Shown: positions 46,960 to 55,272 of the stretch, one piece after another
How positions within the stretch are numbered: position 1 is the stretch's first letter
Layout: each line of letters opens with the position of its first letter
Assembly: GCA_016841725.1 (NCBI GenBank)
Contig: JAENYP010000003.1
Location: 181,665 to 245,664, forward strand
DNA: 64,000 bases
Direction: 5' to 3'
Source of the DNA: Thermincola carboxydiphila
Lineage (GTDB): Bacteria > Bacillota > Thermincolia > Thermincolales > UBA2595
The notes under the pieces: model-generated
Seen by the model: only the letters and a program-made list of their open reading frames with translations
What the model was told of the DNA's origin: nothing
Database searches by the model: none
Program-made: the position numbers and the translations under genes

Positions 46960-48300
46960 TTAACCCATCATTTTAGCCAGGTCGGCATTGGCATCTCCGG
47001 AGGAGAGCTGAAGGTTGAAGTTTTTCACGAGAACGTCAACAACGTTGGGGGTAAGGAATTCGGGAGCGCTTGGCCCGACCCACATGTTTTTCACCCCGAG
47101 GCTGAACAGGCCCAGCAGGATGGCGACCGCCTTTTGTTCAAACCAGGAGAGCACAATTGTCAGGGGCAGGTCGTTTACAGTACAGTTGAATGCATCTGCA
47201 AGGGCCTGGGCTATTACTACTGCAGAGACAGAGTTGTTGCACTGACCGAGGTCAAGGAAGCGGGGTATTCCTGTCCCTTCGATGACACCGAAGTCAATGT
47301 CATTGAACCTGAATTTACCGCAGGAGGTTGTCAGGATCACACAGTCTTTGGGGACCGCAGATGCCAGCTCGCGATAATACTCACGTCCTTTGGTCGGGGC
47401 ATCACAGCCGGCAATGCAGAAGAACCGCTTGATTTTGCCGGATTTAACCGCATCTATGATAGCCGGCGCCAGGGGCAGTACGTTTTCATGATGGAATCCT
47501 GTGGTCAGTGTCTTGTCTGATTGGATATTTGCCGGCGGCAGTGACAGCGCTTTTTCAATCAGTGGTGTGAAGTCGTCATTTAATATTTTTTGAGATTCCT
47601 GAACACCTGTGACACCATAGGTCCACATACGATCAGCATAAGTTTTGTTCCTTACAGGCATAACACAGTTAGTGGTAACCAGCATGACTCCGGGGAAGTC
47701 TTCAAACAGTGTCCGCTGGTCATACCAGGCTTTGCCCACATTGCCCTTCAGGTGAGCGTATTTTTTCAGCTCCGGGTAACCATGGGCAGGAAGCATTTCT
47801 GAGTGGGTATAGATGTTTATTCCTTTGCCTTCAGTCTGTTTCAGCAGTTCTTCAAGGGCATAGAGGTTGTGGCCTGATACCAGGATTGACCGGCCCTCTA
47901 TCTTATCCTGGGAGACTGTAACCGGTTTTGGCACACCCAGCCTGGAAACATGGGCTTTGTCCAGCAGCCCCATTACCTTTACGGTTGCTGTACCTACCTT
48001 GAGGGTCATGTTTATGGTATCCTCCAGGTTGAAGTTGACATTTGTCAGAGTTGAATAAAGCGCCTCATGTGTGATGGCATCAACTTCAGGGTCACTGGCC
48101 CCTAATTCACGGGCATGCACGGCATATGCCGCAACACCTTTCAGAGCAATAATAATGGTGTCCTGCAGGCTGGCGATATCCTCGTTTTTACCGCAGACAC
48201 CTACTTGGGTGCAGCCTCCTTTGGGGGTTTGCTGACATTGATAACAAAACATCTTTTGTTTTTTAGGGGTTCCTGTTTCTTTGTTGAATAAACCGAACAT
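46960..48300 (-). CDS. hcp: Hybrid cluster protein, class III, second copy
   Basis: A 446-residue Hcp closely similar along its length to the protein at 34761-36131. Cys19, Cys22, Cys30 and Cys36 form the N-terminal cluster; TTNCVMP, AGCDAPTKG, TTSCGKFRFND, DLGQCNN and LSWFEQKA supply the hybrid-cluster ligands. The N-terminal extension before the first cysteine is shorter and different. The gene is transcribed leftward with ribosome binding site AAAGGGA. Its divergent neighbour is queG. Two class III paralogues in 14 kb suggest strong exposure to nitrogen oxides, or functional divergence. Confidence 0.94.
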   Translation of the reverse strand: MFGLFNKETGTPKKQKMFCYQCQQTPKGGCTQVGVCGKNEDIASLQDTIIIALKGVAAYAVHARELGASDPEVDAITHEALYSTLTNVNFNLEDTINMTLKVGTATVKVMGLLDKAHVSRLGVPKPVTVSQDKIEGRSILVSGHNLYALEELLKQTEGKGINIYTHSEMLPAHGYPELKKYAHLKGNVGKAWYDQRTLFEDFPGVMLVTTNCVMPVRNKTYADRMWTYGVTGVQESQKILNDDFTPLIEKALSLPPANIQSDKTLTTGFHHENVLPLAPAIIDAVKSGKIKRFFCIAGCDAPTKGREYYRELASAVPKDCVILTTSCGKFRFNDIDFGVIEGTGIPRFLDLGQCNNSVSAVVIAQALADAFNCTVNDLPLTIVLSWFEQKAVAILLGLFSLGVKNMWVGPSAPEFLTPNVVDVLVKNFNLQLSSGDANADLAKMMG

Positions 48301-48410
48301 ATTGAATCAATCCCTTTCTTTTTATATTCCGCCGCCGTTACCGGTCAGCGTTGTTCCTTGTTGATGTGTTAATTATATAATTAAGCCGGAGGGTAAGACT
48401 GTAATCTATA

Positions 48411-48434
48411 TCACACTGGAATGTGAAATTTCAT
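48411..48434. promoter_or_regulatory. Inverted repeat in the hcp-queG divergent promoter region
   Basis: TCACA-N6-TGTGA at 48411-48426 is directly followed by TGAAATTTCA (48424-48433). It lies between divergent genes. Its half-sites resemble CRP/FNR-type sites but in inverted order, so the family of the regulator cannot be named. Confidence 0.3.
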
Positions 48435-48444
48435 TTTAGGGCAG

Positions 48445-49620
48445 GTGAGTCAGGTGGTAAATAGAGATTTCACCGTATTAAAGGAAAAAGTGAAAGAATA
48501 CGCCTATTCTATAGGTGTTGCTAAAATTGGCTTTACTGACGCGGAAGCGCTCACAGAACACCTGCCCCTTGTGGTACGGCGCCGGGAGGCAGGATATACG
48601 CATGGGATAAAGGAGGGAGACCCGGCAAAGAGAATTGCTCCTTTACTGCATCTGCCCGGGGCAAAATCTGTAATTTCTGTTGCAGTTGCCTATTTCGGAA
48701 CAGCCCTTGCTCCGGAGGCCATTTCTTTACACGAAGGGGAAGGTCCCGGCAGAGGTAATTTCAGTTTTATCTCAAGGGGAATCGATTACCATGCGGTGGT
48801 TTCAGATAAGCTGGAGAAGATAAGGGGTTATATCATGTCCCTGATTCCCACGGGCAGGACAGTTCACATGGTGGATACCGGTGAACTTCTTGAAAAGGCC
48901 CTGGCGGTAAAAGCGGGACTGGGATGGTTTGGCCGGAATACCCTTTTGGTCACTCCGGAATTCGGTTCCTGGGTCTGCCTTGGGGAATTAATCACAGACA
49001 TTCCGTTCCCGCCGGACCGGCCTTTGAATAACAACTGCGGTTCCTGTACCGCATGTGTCACAGCCTGTCCCACTAATGCCATCAGGGAAGGAGAAGATTT
49101 GAACACCGATAGATGCCTGGCCTGTCTTACCCTGGGCAAGTTTATGCCTGACCCCGAAATACGCGAAATTATGGGTACTTCTTTATATGGGTGTGACATC
49201 TGCCAGCAGGTCTGTCCATATAACAGGACAGCCGAACACAGCAAGGACAGGCCTGAGTTTTCCTGCAGCTATGATGATGCCAATCCTGTCCTGAAAGATA
49301 TTTTGTGTTTATCCAATACCGCATTCAGGAAACGATTCGGTCACCTGTCAGGAGCCTGGAGGGGGAGGACCCCCATACAGAGGAATGCGGTGATTGCAGC
49401 CGGTAACCTGGGCGCCAGGGATACCATCCCGGAGCTTATCAGCATCCTGAAGTCAGATACACGGCCTGTATTGAGAGGGCTTGCTGCCTGGGCCCTGGGC
49501 AGAATGGATGATTCAGGCGCTTTCCAGGCGCTTACTGATGCCCTGGAAAAGGAAAAAGACCCTGCAGTCATTGAAGAAATTGTACAGGGTCTTGGGAAGA
49601 GACCTTTCTCTGGAGCTTAA
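48445..49620 (+). CDS. queG: Epoxyqueuosine reductase QueG
   Basis: A 391-residue iron-sulfur, cobalamin-dependent reductase that performs the last step of queuosine synthesis in tRNA. Seen are the N-terminal DUF1730 domain, two [4Fe-4S] motifs (CGSCTACVTACPTNA near 193 and CDICQQVCPYN near 250), and a C-terminal HEAT-like repeat region (about 310-385). The start is a GTG at 48445 with a weak ribosome binding site; a GTG at 48454 is possible. Other queuosine genes are not in the window. The stop overlaps by four bases with the stop of the convergent Met-rich gene. Confidence 0.93.
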   Translation: MSQVVNRDFTVLKEKVKEYAYSIGVAKIGFTDAEALTEHLPLVVRRREAGYTHGIKEGDPAKRIAPLLHLPGAKSVISVAVAYFGTALAPEAISLHEGEGPGRGNFSFISRGIDYHAVVSDKLEKIRGYIMSLIPTGRTVHMVDTGELLEKALAVKAGLGWFGRNTLLVTPEFGSWVCLGELITDIPFPPDRPLNNNCGSCTACVTACPTNAIREGEDLNTDRCLACLTLGKFMPDPEIREIMGTSLYGCDICQQVCPYNRTAEHSKDRPEFSCSYDDANPVLKDILCLSNTAFRKRFGHLSGAWRGRTPIQRNAVIAAGNLGARDTIPELISILKSDTRPVLRGLAAWALGRMDDSGAFQALTDALEKEKDPAVIEEIVQGLGKRPFSGA

Positions 49621-49997
49621 CCTTTGGCCATTTTCAGGTAGATGTCTTTGCACATGCTATGGATTTCGTTGATTTTAGTATGCATTTCCTTCATCATTTC
49701 ATGGTGTTCTTTCATTTCTTTCATCATTTCGCTCATATCCATACCAGGCATCATGCCGCCCATTGGGGGCTGGCATCCCACATCAGGCATCATACCGCCC
49801 ATAGGGGGCATCATACCGCCCATACCTGGCATCATGCCACCCATACCGGGCATCATTCCACCTATTCCCCCGACTGCTCCCCCGACACCGGGCATCGGCG
49901 GTCCGGCCGGCTGCATAAACGGGCATTGACCGGGGGCATGCATTCCTCCGCATACCGGGCACATTCCCGTGCATCCCATGTGAGCTCTAGAGTACAT
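49617..49997 (-). CDS. Met/Gly/Pro-rich low-complexity protein with an N-terminal Cys motif
   Basis: A 126-residue protein unlike any family I can name. Residues 9-25 carry Cys9, Cys13, Cys16 and Cys25 (C-x3-C-x2-C-x8-C, with MCPVCGGMHAPGQC), which could bind a metal. Residues about 30-88 are an imperfect repeat of GGMMPGM/GGMMPPM. The last 40 residues are helical and rich in Met, His, Glu and Lys (EMMKEMKEHHEMMKEMH). The many Met and His residues suggest copper or other soft-metal binding, or a spore coat material; both are guesses. ATG 49997 follows AAGGAGGTTT. It is convergent with queG, with overlapping stops. The opposite strand is also open, but the repeat and ribosome binding site support this strand. 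Confidence 0.75.
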   Translation of the reverse strand: MYSRAHMGCTGMCPVCGGMHAPGQCPFMQPAGPPMPGVGGAVGGIGGMMPGMGGMMPGMGGMMPPMGGMMPDVGCQPPMGGMMPGMDMSEMMKEMKEHHEMMKEMHTKINEIHSMCKDIYLKMAKG

Positions 49998-50175
49998 AAC
50001 CAAACCTCCTTCTAATGTTAACATAAGCTAAATATCCTTCTACTGTATTGTATTAATAAACAGGGTCTGATTGTGACATGACAGGGTGATTTTTTTCTTG
50101 AAAATTGTCGACGTTTATGTTAAATTTATTCTGTAAATATAAATATTATTTACATAGTTTTCCAACCAAAAACAC

Positions 50176-50250
50176 AATAGCTCGTATATCTTTGAGAATA
50201 TGGCTCAAAAGTTTCTACCGGGCGACCGTAAATTGCCCGACTACGAGTGA
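50176..50250 (+). promoter_or_regulatory. Purine riboswitch, guanine/xanthine class
   Basis: The aptamer core is nearly canonical: CTCGTATAT (50181-50189), ATATGGC (50199-50204 region), GTTTCTACCGGG and the 3' CGACTACGAG. P1 pairs CTCGTA (50181-50186) with TACGAG (50242-50247); the two loops can form the kissing pairs. The ligand-discriminating position in GACTACG is C, which marks the guanine class rather than adenine. It precedes a BMP-type nucleoside ABC importer and xpt, both expected members of the guanine regulon. Confidence 0.93.
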
Positions 50251-50295
50251 AATAATCCTCCCAGGAAATTGGAACGGCATTTTGCCGGAAACAGG

Positions 50296-50349
50296 CTTAG
50301 ATGAGGGTTTTCACTCCCGGAAGAGAAAACTGGTCATCTGAGTTTTTTG
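50296..50349 (+). terminator. Riboswitch-controlled terminator
   Basis: Arms 50296-50312 and 50325-50342 pair (CTTAGATGA..GTTTTC with GAAAAC..TCATCTGAG), followed by TTTTTT. The left arm can instead pair with the 3' side of the aptamer: GAGTGAAA (50245-50252) with TTTCACTC (50309-50316), and CCTC (50257-50260) with GAGG (50303-50306). This gives an antiterminator when no ligand is bound. Guanine would therefore switch the operon off. Confidence 0.85.
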
Positions 50350-50482
50350 TTTGGCTCCTTTTATATAAAATTTTCCTGGAATGGGCAGTTTTGATATGCC
50401 CTGTTTCACCGTATCTGTAGAACAAATTGGAGACGTATTTTTTTTGTTCCCATAAAAGAAACACAAAAAAAGGAGGAGTATT

Positions 50483-51613
50483 ATGTACAAAAAGGTTTTA
50501 GCCCTTATCACCGTTCTGCTTATGGCAGTTGCAGTCTTTGCCGGTTGTGGCGGCGGGGCGGACAAGGCTTCTTCCGGGCAGCAGGGGGAGGACAAGTCCC
50601 AGGAAGCAGAGAAGACCAAAGTAGCATTTATTTATGTAGGGCCTGCAGGGGATGCCGGTTGGTCTTATGCTCATGACTTGGGCAGGAAGTATCTTGAAGA
50701 GAATGTGTCCGGTATTGAGGTGACCCCTCCGCTGGAATCAGTTCCTGAGGGCGCTGATGCGGAACAGGTAATTGAAAACCTGGTTCAGAAGGGGAACAAA
50801 ATTATTTTTGCCACCAGTTTTGGCTACATGGATGCAATGGAAAAAGTGGCCAAAAAACACCCTGATGTAACTTTCCTGCATTGTTCAGGGTATAAAGTGC
50901 TTGACAATATGGGTACATATTTTGGCCGGATTTACCAGCCCAGATACCTTTCGGGTATTGTAGCCGGGAAAACAACCAAGAGCAATACTATCGGTTATGT
51001 GGCTGCCTTCCCGATTCCGGAAGTGGTCCGTGGCATCAATGCCTTTACCCTTGGGGTGCGTTCGGTCAATCCGGATGCCAAGGTAAAAGTTGTCTGGACA
51101 AATACCTGGTATGACCCTGCCAAGGAAAAGGATGCTGCCAAGAGCCTTCTGGAGCAAGGCGCTGATGTGGTAGCCCAGCACCAGGATACCCCCGGACCAA
51201 TGCAGGCAGCTGAAGAGGCCGGGAAATTTGGTGTCAGCTATAACTCCGACATGAGGCAGTTTGCTCCTAAAGCAGTACTCACAGGCCCGGTTTGGAACTG
51301 GGGACCGTATTATGCTGAAACGGTACAGGCTATACTTGATGGAACCTGGAAGAGTGAGCAATACTGGGGACCTATCGGTGACGGTATCGTTGATCTGGCT
51401 CCTTATGGGGATATGGTTACTGATGATGTCAAGGCGCTCGTTGATGCCAAGGAACGGGAAATAGTTGACGGCACATGGGATGTATTCACCGGTCCTATCA
51501 AAGATAATACCGGAAAAGAGCGTGTTGCCGCAGGCGCCAAACTCACTGATCAGGAAATGCTTGAAATGCTCTGGTTTGTTGAGGGTGTAGACGGAATCAT
51601 ACCCCAAGAATAA
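50483..51613 (+). CDS. BMP-family nucleoside-binding lipoprotein (ABC transporter)
   Basis: A 376-residue lipoprotein precursor: signal with lipobox VFAGC (Cys22), a Gly/Ser/Gln/Glu linker, then the BMP/PnrA-like binding fold (KVAFIYVGPAGDAGWSYAHD, NLVQKGNKIIFATSFGYMDA, YQPRYLSGIVAG). Related proteins bind purine nucleosides; PnrA of Treponema is the reference. It is the first gene after the guanine riboswitch. The ribosome binding site is AAAGGAGGAG. It delivers the ligand to the permease and ATPase encoded next. Confidence 0.93.
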   Translation: MYKKVLALITVLLMAVAVFAGCGGGADKASSGQQGEDKSQEAEKTKVAFIYVGPAGDAGWSYAHDLGRKYLEENVSGIEVTPPLESVPEGADAEQVIENLVQKGNKIIFATSFGYMDAMEKVAKKHPDVTFLHCSGYKVLDNMGTYFGRIYQPRYLSGIVAGKTTKSNTIGYVAAFPIPEVVRGINAFTLGVRSVNPDAKVKVVWTNTWYDPAKEKDAAKSLLEQGADVVAQHQDTPGPMQAAEEAGKFGVSYNSDMRQFAPKAVLTGPVWNWGPYYAETVQAILDGTWKSEQYWGPIGDGIVDLAPYGDMVTDDVKALVDAKEREIVDGTWDVFTGPIKDNTGKERVAAGAKLTDQEMLEMLWFVEGVDGIIPQE

Positions 51614-51693
51614 AATCTTACTGGCTCGGCTGAGCTTGCGCCTGCCAACAGCTTGACGCAAGCTTAGCCTTTTTAATCCGGGAGGAATTAACA

Positions 51694-53232
51694 ATGACCA
51701 CACCTTTGGTTAAAATGGTATCAATCACCAAGAGATTTCCGGGAGTCACTGCCAATAAGGATATATATTTTGAACTCAGGCCGGGGGAAATTCATGCTCT
51801 GCTGGGTGAAAACGGAGCGGGTAAGAGTACCCTGATGAATATTCTTACCGGACTGTATATGCCTGATGAAGGAGATATTTATATCAGGGGTACAAAAGTG
51901 AAGTTTAGTTCTCCCCGTGGCGCGATTGAATCCGGAATCGGGATGGTGCACCAGCACTTTCGTCTGGTTCCGACCTTTTCAGTTGCGGAAAATGTTATCA
52001 TGGGTTCGGGGGACCATGGGTTTTTTGTTAATATGAAAAGTGTGGAGGAAAAACTGGCCCGGTTTTCCGGGGAGTATGGCATTAATGTAATGCCAGGGTC
52101 TAAGATATGGCAGTTGTCGGTGGGAGAGCAGCAGAGGGTCGAGATAGTGAAGATGCTTTATAGAGGTACCAATATCATGATTCTTGACGAACCTACGGCA
52201 GTATTAACACCACAGGAATCTCGCGAACTGTTTGCTACTCTGCGACGGATGGCTGATATGGGCAAGGGGATTATTGTAATTTCCCACAAAATCCAGGAAG
52301 TCCTGGACAATGCCGACAGGATTACCGTATTACGTGACGGAAGATATGTGGATACTTTTTCCGGGAAAGACACAGACAGCAGGAAATTAACCATGGCTAT
52401 GGTGGACCGTGATATATCGTTTGGGCAAAACCTTGCTGACAAACCGAAGGGTAACTTTATCCTCAGGCTGAAGGGGTTAACGGTACTGGGGGACCGGGGT
52501 CAGAAAGCCCTGAAATCACTCAGCCTGAACCTGTGTAAAGGTGAGATCCTGGGTATAGCAGGGGTGGCCGGAAACGGGCAGAAAGAACTGGCAGAAGTGA
52601 TTGCCGGTCTCAGGGAGGTTGCAGCGGGGGACATCGAAGTTCGCGGGGAACGGTTTACCGGAAAGTCTGCCCGTGCCATGATTGATGCCGGCATCAGTTT
52701 AATACCGGAAGACAGGCTGGGCACAGGGCTGGTGGGGCCTTTGAATATTATGGAAAACAGCATCCTGAAAAATTATCGTTCCGGTGAGGTTGCCTCAGGA
52801 TGGTTCATCAACTGGAAAAGGGTTCGTGAGTATGCCCATAGGCTGGTGGATAAATTTGATGTTAAAACAACCGGTGTGGATGCCCCTGTCAGGATGCTTT
52901 CCGGCGGGAACCTGCAGAAATTGCTGCTTGCCCGTGAGATAACCAATGATCCCGATGTGATAGTTGCGGTTTACCCGGTCAGGGGTCTGGACGTGGGGGC
53001 AATCGAATTTGTGCGTAATATTTTGCTGCGTCAGAGGGACACAGGGAAGGGGATACTCCTGATATCTGAAGAGCTTGAGGAACTGTTTATGCTCTCTGAC
53101 CGGGTTGCAGTAATACATGAGGGAGAAATCATGGGTATTCTGGACAGAGAGGACTTTGACCTGGAAAGGGTTGGCAGGCTGATGGCCGGCGAAAGGGAGG
53201 AGGGGGCGTATGAGCGGGCTGCCAATAGGTAG
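51694..53232 (+). CDS. ABC transporter ATPase, two nucleotide-binding domains (nucleoside uptake)
   Basis: A 512-residue protein with two ABC domains. Domain 1 has Walker A GENGAGKST near residue 38, signature LSVGEQQRVEIV and Walker B IMILDEPTAVLTP. Domain 2 has a degenerate Walker A (GVAGNGQKELAE), as is normal in this family, and signature LSGGNLQKLLLAREI; its Walker B region reads VYPVRGLD where PTRGLD is usual. It energises purine nucleoside import. It overlaps the first permease gene by 23 bases. The ribosome binding site is GGGAGGAA. Confidence 0.94.
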   Translation: MTTPLVKMVSITKRFPGVTANKDIYFELRPGEIHALLGENGAGKSTLMNILTGLYMPDEGDIYIRGTKVKFSSPRGAIESGIGMVHQHFRLVPTFSVAENVIMGSGDHGFFVNMKSVEEKLARFSGEYGINVMPGSKIWQLSVGEQQRVEIVKMLYRGTNIMILDEPTAVLTPQESRELFATLRRMADMGKGIIVISHKIQEVLDNADRITVLRDGRYVDTFSGKDTDSRKLTMAMVDRDISFGQNLADKPKGNFILRLKGLTVLGDRGQKALKSLSLNLCKGEILGIAGVAGNGQKELAEVIAGLREVAAGDIEVRGERFTGKSARAMIDAGISLIPEDRLGTGLVGPLNIMENSILKNYRSGEVASGWFINWKRVREYAHRLVDKFDVKTTGVDAPVRMLSGGNLQKLLLAREITNDPDVIVAVYPVRGLDVGAIEFVRNILLRQRDTGKGILLISEELEELFMLSDRVAVIHEGEIMGILDREDFDLERVGRLMAGEREEGAYERAANR

Positions 53233-54313
53233 AGACAGGGTTTTGGTTCTGGAGAAGAGGGGACATTTTTCGCAGAGCGCTGCCCTGTTGGTGCCTGTGA
53301 TTTCCATTATATGTGCTCTTTTCGGGGGAAGCCTGTTCCTGCTGGCTACAGGTTATGACCCTGTTGAAATATATGTGACCATGCTGTCAGGGGCATTCGG
53401 CTCCGCATATGGGCTGTCAGAGACGGTTGTCAAGGCAATACCGCTGATGCTGTGCGGTTTGGCTGTTTCAGTGGCCTTCAGGATGCAGTTATGGAATATC
53501 GGGGCTGAAGGCCAGCTTTACATGGGTGCGGTAGCTGCTTCATGGGTGGCCCTGTTTCACGGCGAGGGCTCCCGTCTCGGAGTACTTGCCCTTATGTTTC
53601 TGGCTGCTGCTGCAGCCGGAGGAATTTGGGGACTGATACCGGCAATACCCCGGGCTCTGTTCAAGGTCAATGAAACGATTACTACACTGATGCTCAATTA
53701 TGTGGCTATTTTGTATTCAAATTACCTGGTATACGGTCCGTGGAAGGACCCGAAGGGGATGAATTTTCCTTTAAGCGCTGTATTTCCTGAGCACGCGACC
53801 CTGCCATATTTCGGTGATACCCGGATTCACCTGGGCTTGGTATTTGGTCTCATTGCTGCGGTTATGTTGTATATCATACTGTGGCACACCAGGTGGGGAT
53901 ATGAGATCAGAGTTATCGGAGAAAGCCCTGTCGCCGCCCGTTACGCCGGCATGAACATCGCCAGGAATATACTCCTGGTCATGGCGCTCAGCGGCGGACT
54001 GGCCGGGTTGGCCGGAATGGCTGAGGTTTCAGGGATTACCCAGCGCCTGCAGCCTAACCTTTCACCTGGATATGGCTATACGGCTATCATTGTAGCCTGG
54101 CTGGGCAGGCTCAATCCTTTTGCCATAACCGGTGTTTCCTTTTTGCTTGCGGGTCTGCTGGTAGGTGGGTATAATATGCAGATGAGTGGTCTTCCGGCAG
54201 CTACTGTATCTATCTTGCAGGGGGCCATACTGTTTTTTATCCTGGGGGGCGAAATTCTCACAAAGTATCATCTCAGGATAAGGGATGCCCGTGGAATCGA
54301 GGTGGCAGAATGA
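53210..54313 (+). CDS. ABC nucleoside transporter permease 1
   Basis: A 367-residue permease with about nine transmembrane helices, of the BPD_transp_2 type paired with BMP-family binding proteins. Conserved segments are WNIGAEGQLYMGAVAA, NETITTLMLNYVAI, and the ATPase-contact loop YEIRVIGESPVAARYAGM. It forms a heterodimeric channel with the next gene product. It starts within the ATPase gene behind GGAGGGGGCG and overlaps the next gene by four bases. Confidence 0.93.
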   Translation: MSGLPIGRDRVLVLEKRGHFSQSAALLVPVISIICALFGGSLFLLATGYDPVEIYVTMLSGAFGSAYGLSETVVKAIPLMLCGLAVSVAFRMQLWNIGAEGQLYMGAVAASWVALFHGEGSRLGVLALMFLAAAAAGGIWGLIPAIPRALFKVNETITTLMLNYVAILYSNYLVYGPWKDPKGMNFPLSAVFPEHATLPYFGDTRIHLGLVFGLIAAVMLYIILWHTRWGYEIRVIGESPVAARYAGMNIARNILLVMALSGGLAGLAGMAEVSGITQRLQPNLSPGYGYTAIIVAWLGRLNPFAITGVSFLLAGLLVGGYNMQMSGLPAATVSILQGAILFFILGGEILTKYHLRIRDARGIEVAE

Positions 54314-55260
54314 AAGATCCTTTAATCGTTGTTTTGTTGTCAACTGCAGTTATTGCCGGGACTCCGCTCCTCTTTGCGGCTCTGGGAGAAATCCTCAGCG
54401 AGCGGGCAGGTGTGCTTAACCTGGGAGTTGAGGGGATGATGCTGGTAGGGGCTGTCTCCGGATATATCGCCACTGTACAGTCAGGAAATCACTGGGTGGG
54501 GGTTATTGCAGCACTGGGTGCCGGTGGGATGATGGCAGCAATCCATGCCTTTCTATCGGTAACCCTGAGAGCTAACCAGGTTGTCAGTGGGCTGGCGCTG
54601 ACTATTTTCGGGACAGGATTAAGCGCCTTTCTGGGTAAGGGCTATATCGGCCGGCCTGTTCCGGATGTTTTTAAACCTGTGGAAATCCCCGTGCTTTCCC
54701 GAATACCCTATGCAGGGAAAATACTTTTTGAGCATGATTCCCTGGTATACCTTAGTTTCTTACTTGTAATCATGATATGGATAATTGTTTTCAAGACACG
54801 GTGGGGACTGAACCTCAGGGCAGTAGGTGAAAACCCCGCAGCTGCGGATTCCATGGGAATACCTGTGTACCTGACACGTTACCTTTGTGTTATTTCAGGC
54901 GGAATGCTGGCCGGGCTGGGAGGAGCATACCTGTCCCTGGCTTATGCCCCGACCTGGGTAGAAAACATGACATCAGGACGAGGCTGGATTGCAGTGGCAC
55001 TGGTTATATTTGCGGTGTGGCATCCAGGGAAGGCCATTGTGGGGGCATACATCTTTGGCGGAGTGGATTCCCTGGGTTTTCATATCCAGGCGATGGGGGA
55101 CAAGGCGCTCTTTTTAAAAGATGTTTCCCCGTTTTTCCTGCAGATGCTGCCATATATCCTGACTATTATTGTTCTAATAATTGTTACCAGTGAAACAAAA
55201 AAACGCCGGGTCGGGACTCCCGCATCGCTGGGGCTTCCATATGACCGGGAAGAGAGATAG
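54310..55260 (+). CDS. ABC nucleoside transporter permease 2
   Basis: A 316-residue second permease of the nucleoside importer, with about eight to nine helices. Conserved segments are GEILSERAGVLNLGVEGMMLVGAV, RANQVVSGLALTIFG and LRAVGENPAAADSMGI. Its ATG overlaps the stop of permease 1 (ATGA). The xpt gene starts 12 bases after its stop. Confidence 0.94.
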   Translation: MKDPLIVVLLSTAVIAGTPLLFAALGEILSERAGVLNLGVEGMMLVGAVSGYIATVQSGNHWVGVIAALGAGGMMAAIHAFLSVTLRANQVVSGLALTIFGTGLSAFLGKGYIGRPVPDVFKPVEIPVLSRIPYAGKILFEHDSLVYLSFLLVIMIWIIVFKTRWGLNLRAVGENPAAADSMGIPVYLTRYLCVISGGMLAGLGGAYLSLAYAPTWVENMTSGRGWIAVALVIFAVWHPGKAIVGAYIFGGVDSLGFHIQAMGDKALFLKDVSPFFLQMLPYILTIIVLIIVTSETKKRRVGTPASLGLPYDREER

Positions 55261-55272
55261 GCGGGTTCTTAA

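Larger units (their letters stand above)
50025..50482 (+). other. Leader region of the purine-nucleoside transport operon
   Basis: About 460 bases without a gene. It holds a purine riboswitch and its terminator (listed separately). After that terminator, 130 more bases are A/T-rich and lead to the AAAGGAGGAG ribosome binding site. The operon promoter must lie upstream of 50176, in the A/T-rich stretch 50090-50160, but no box pair stands out. Confidence 0.6.

Noticed and set aside
49642..50015. Long plus-strand frames opposite the Met-rich gene (Ile/Pro- or His-rich translations)
   Set aside because: They are mirror frames of the GGMMPGM repeat. Only the minus strand has a ribosome binding site and a sensible Cys motif.
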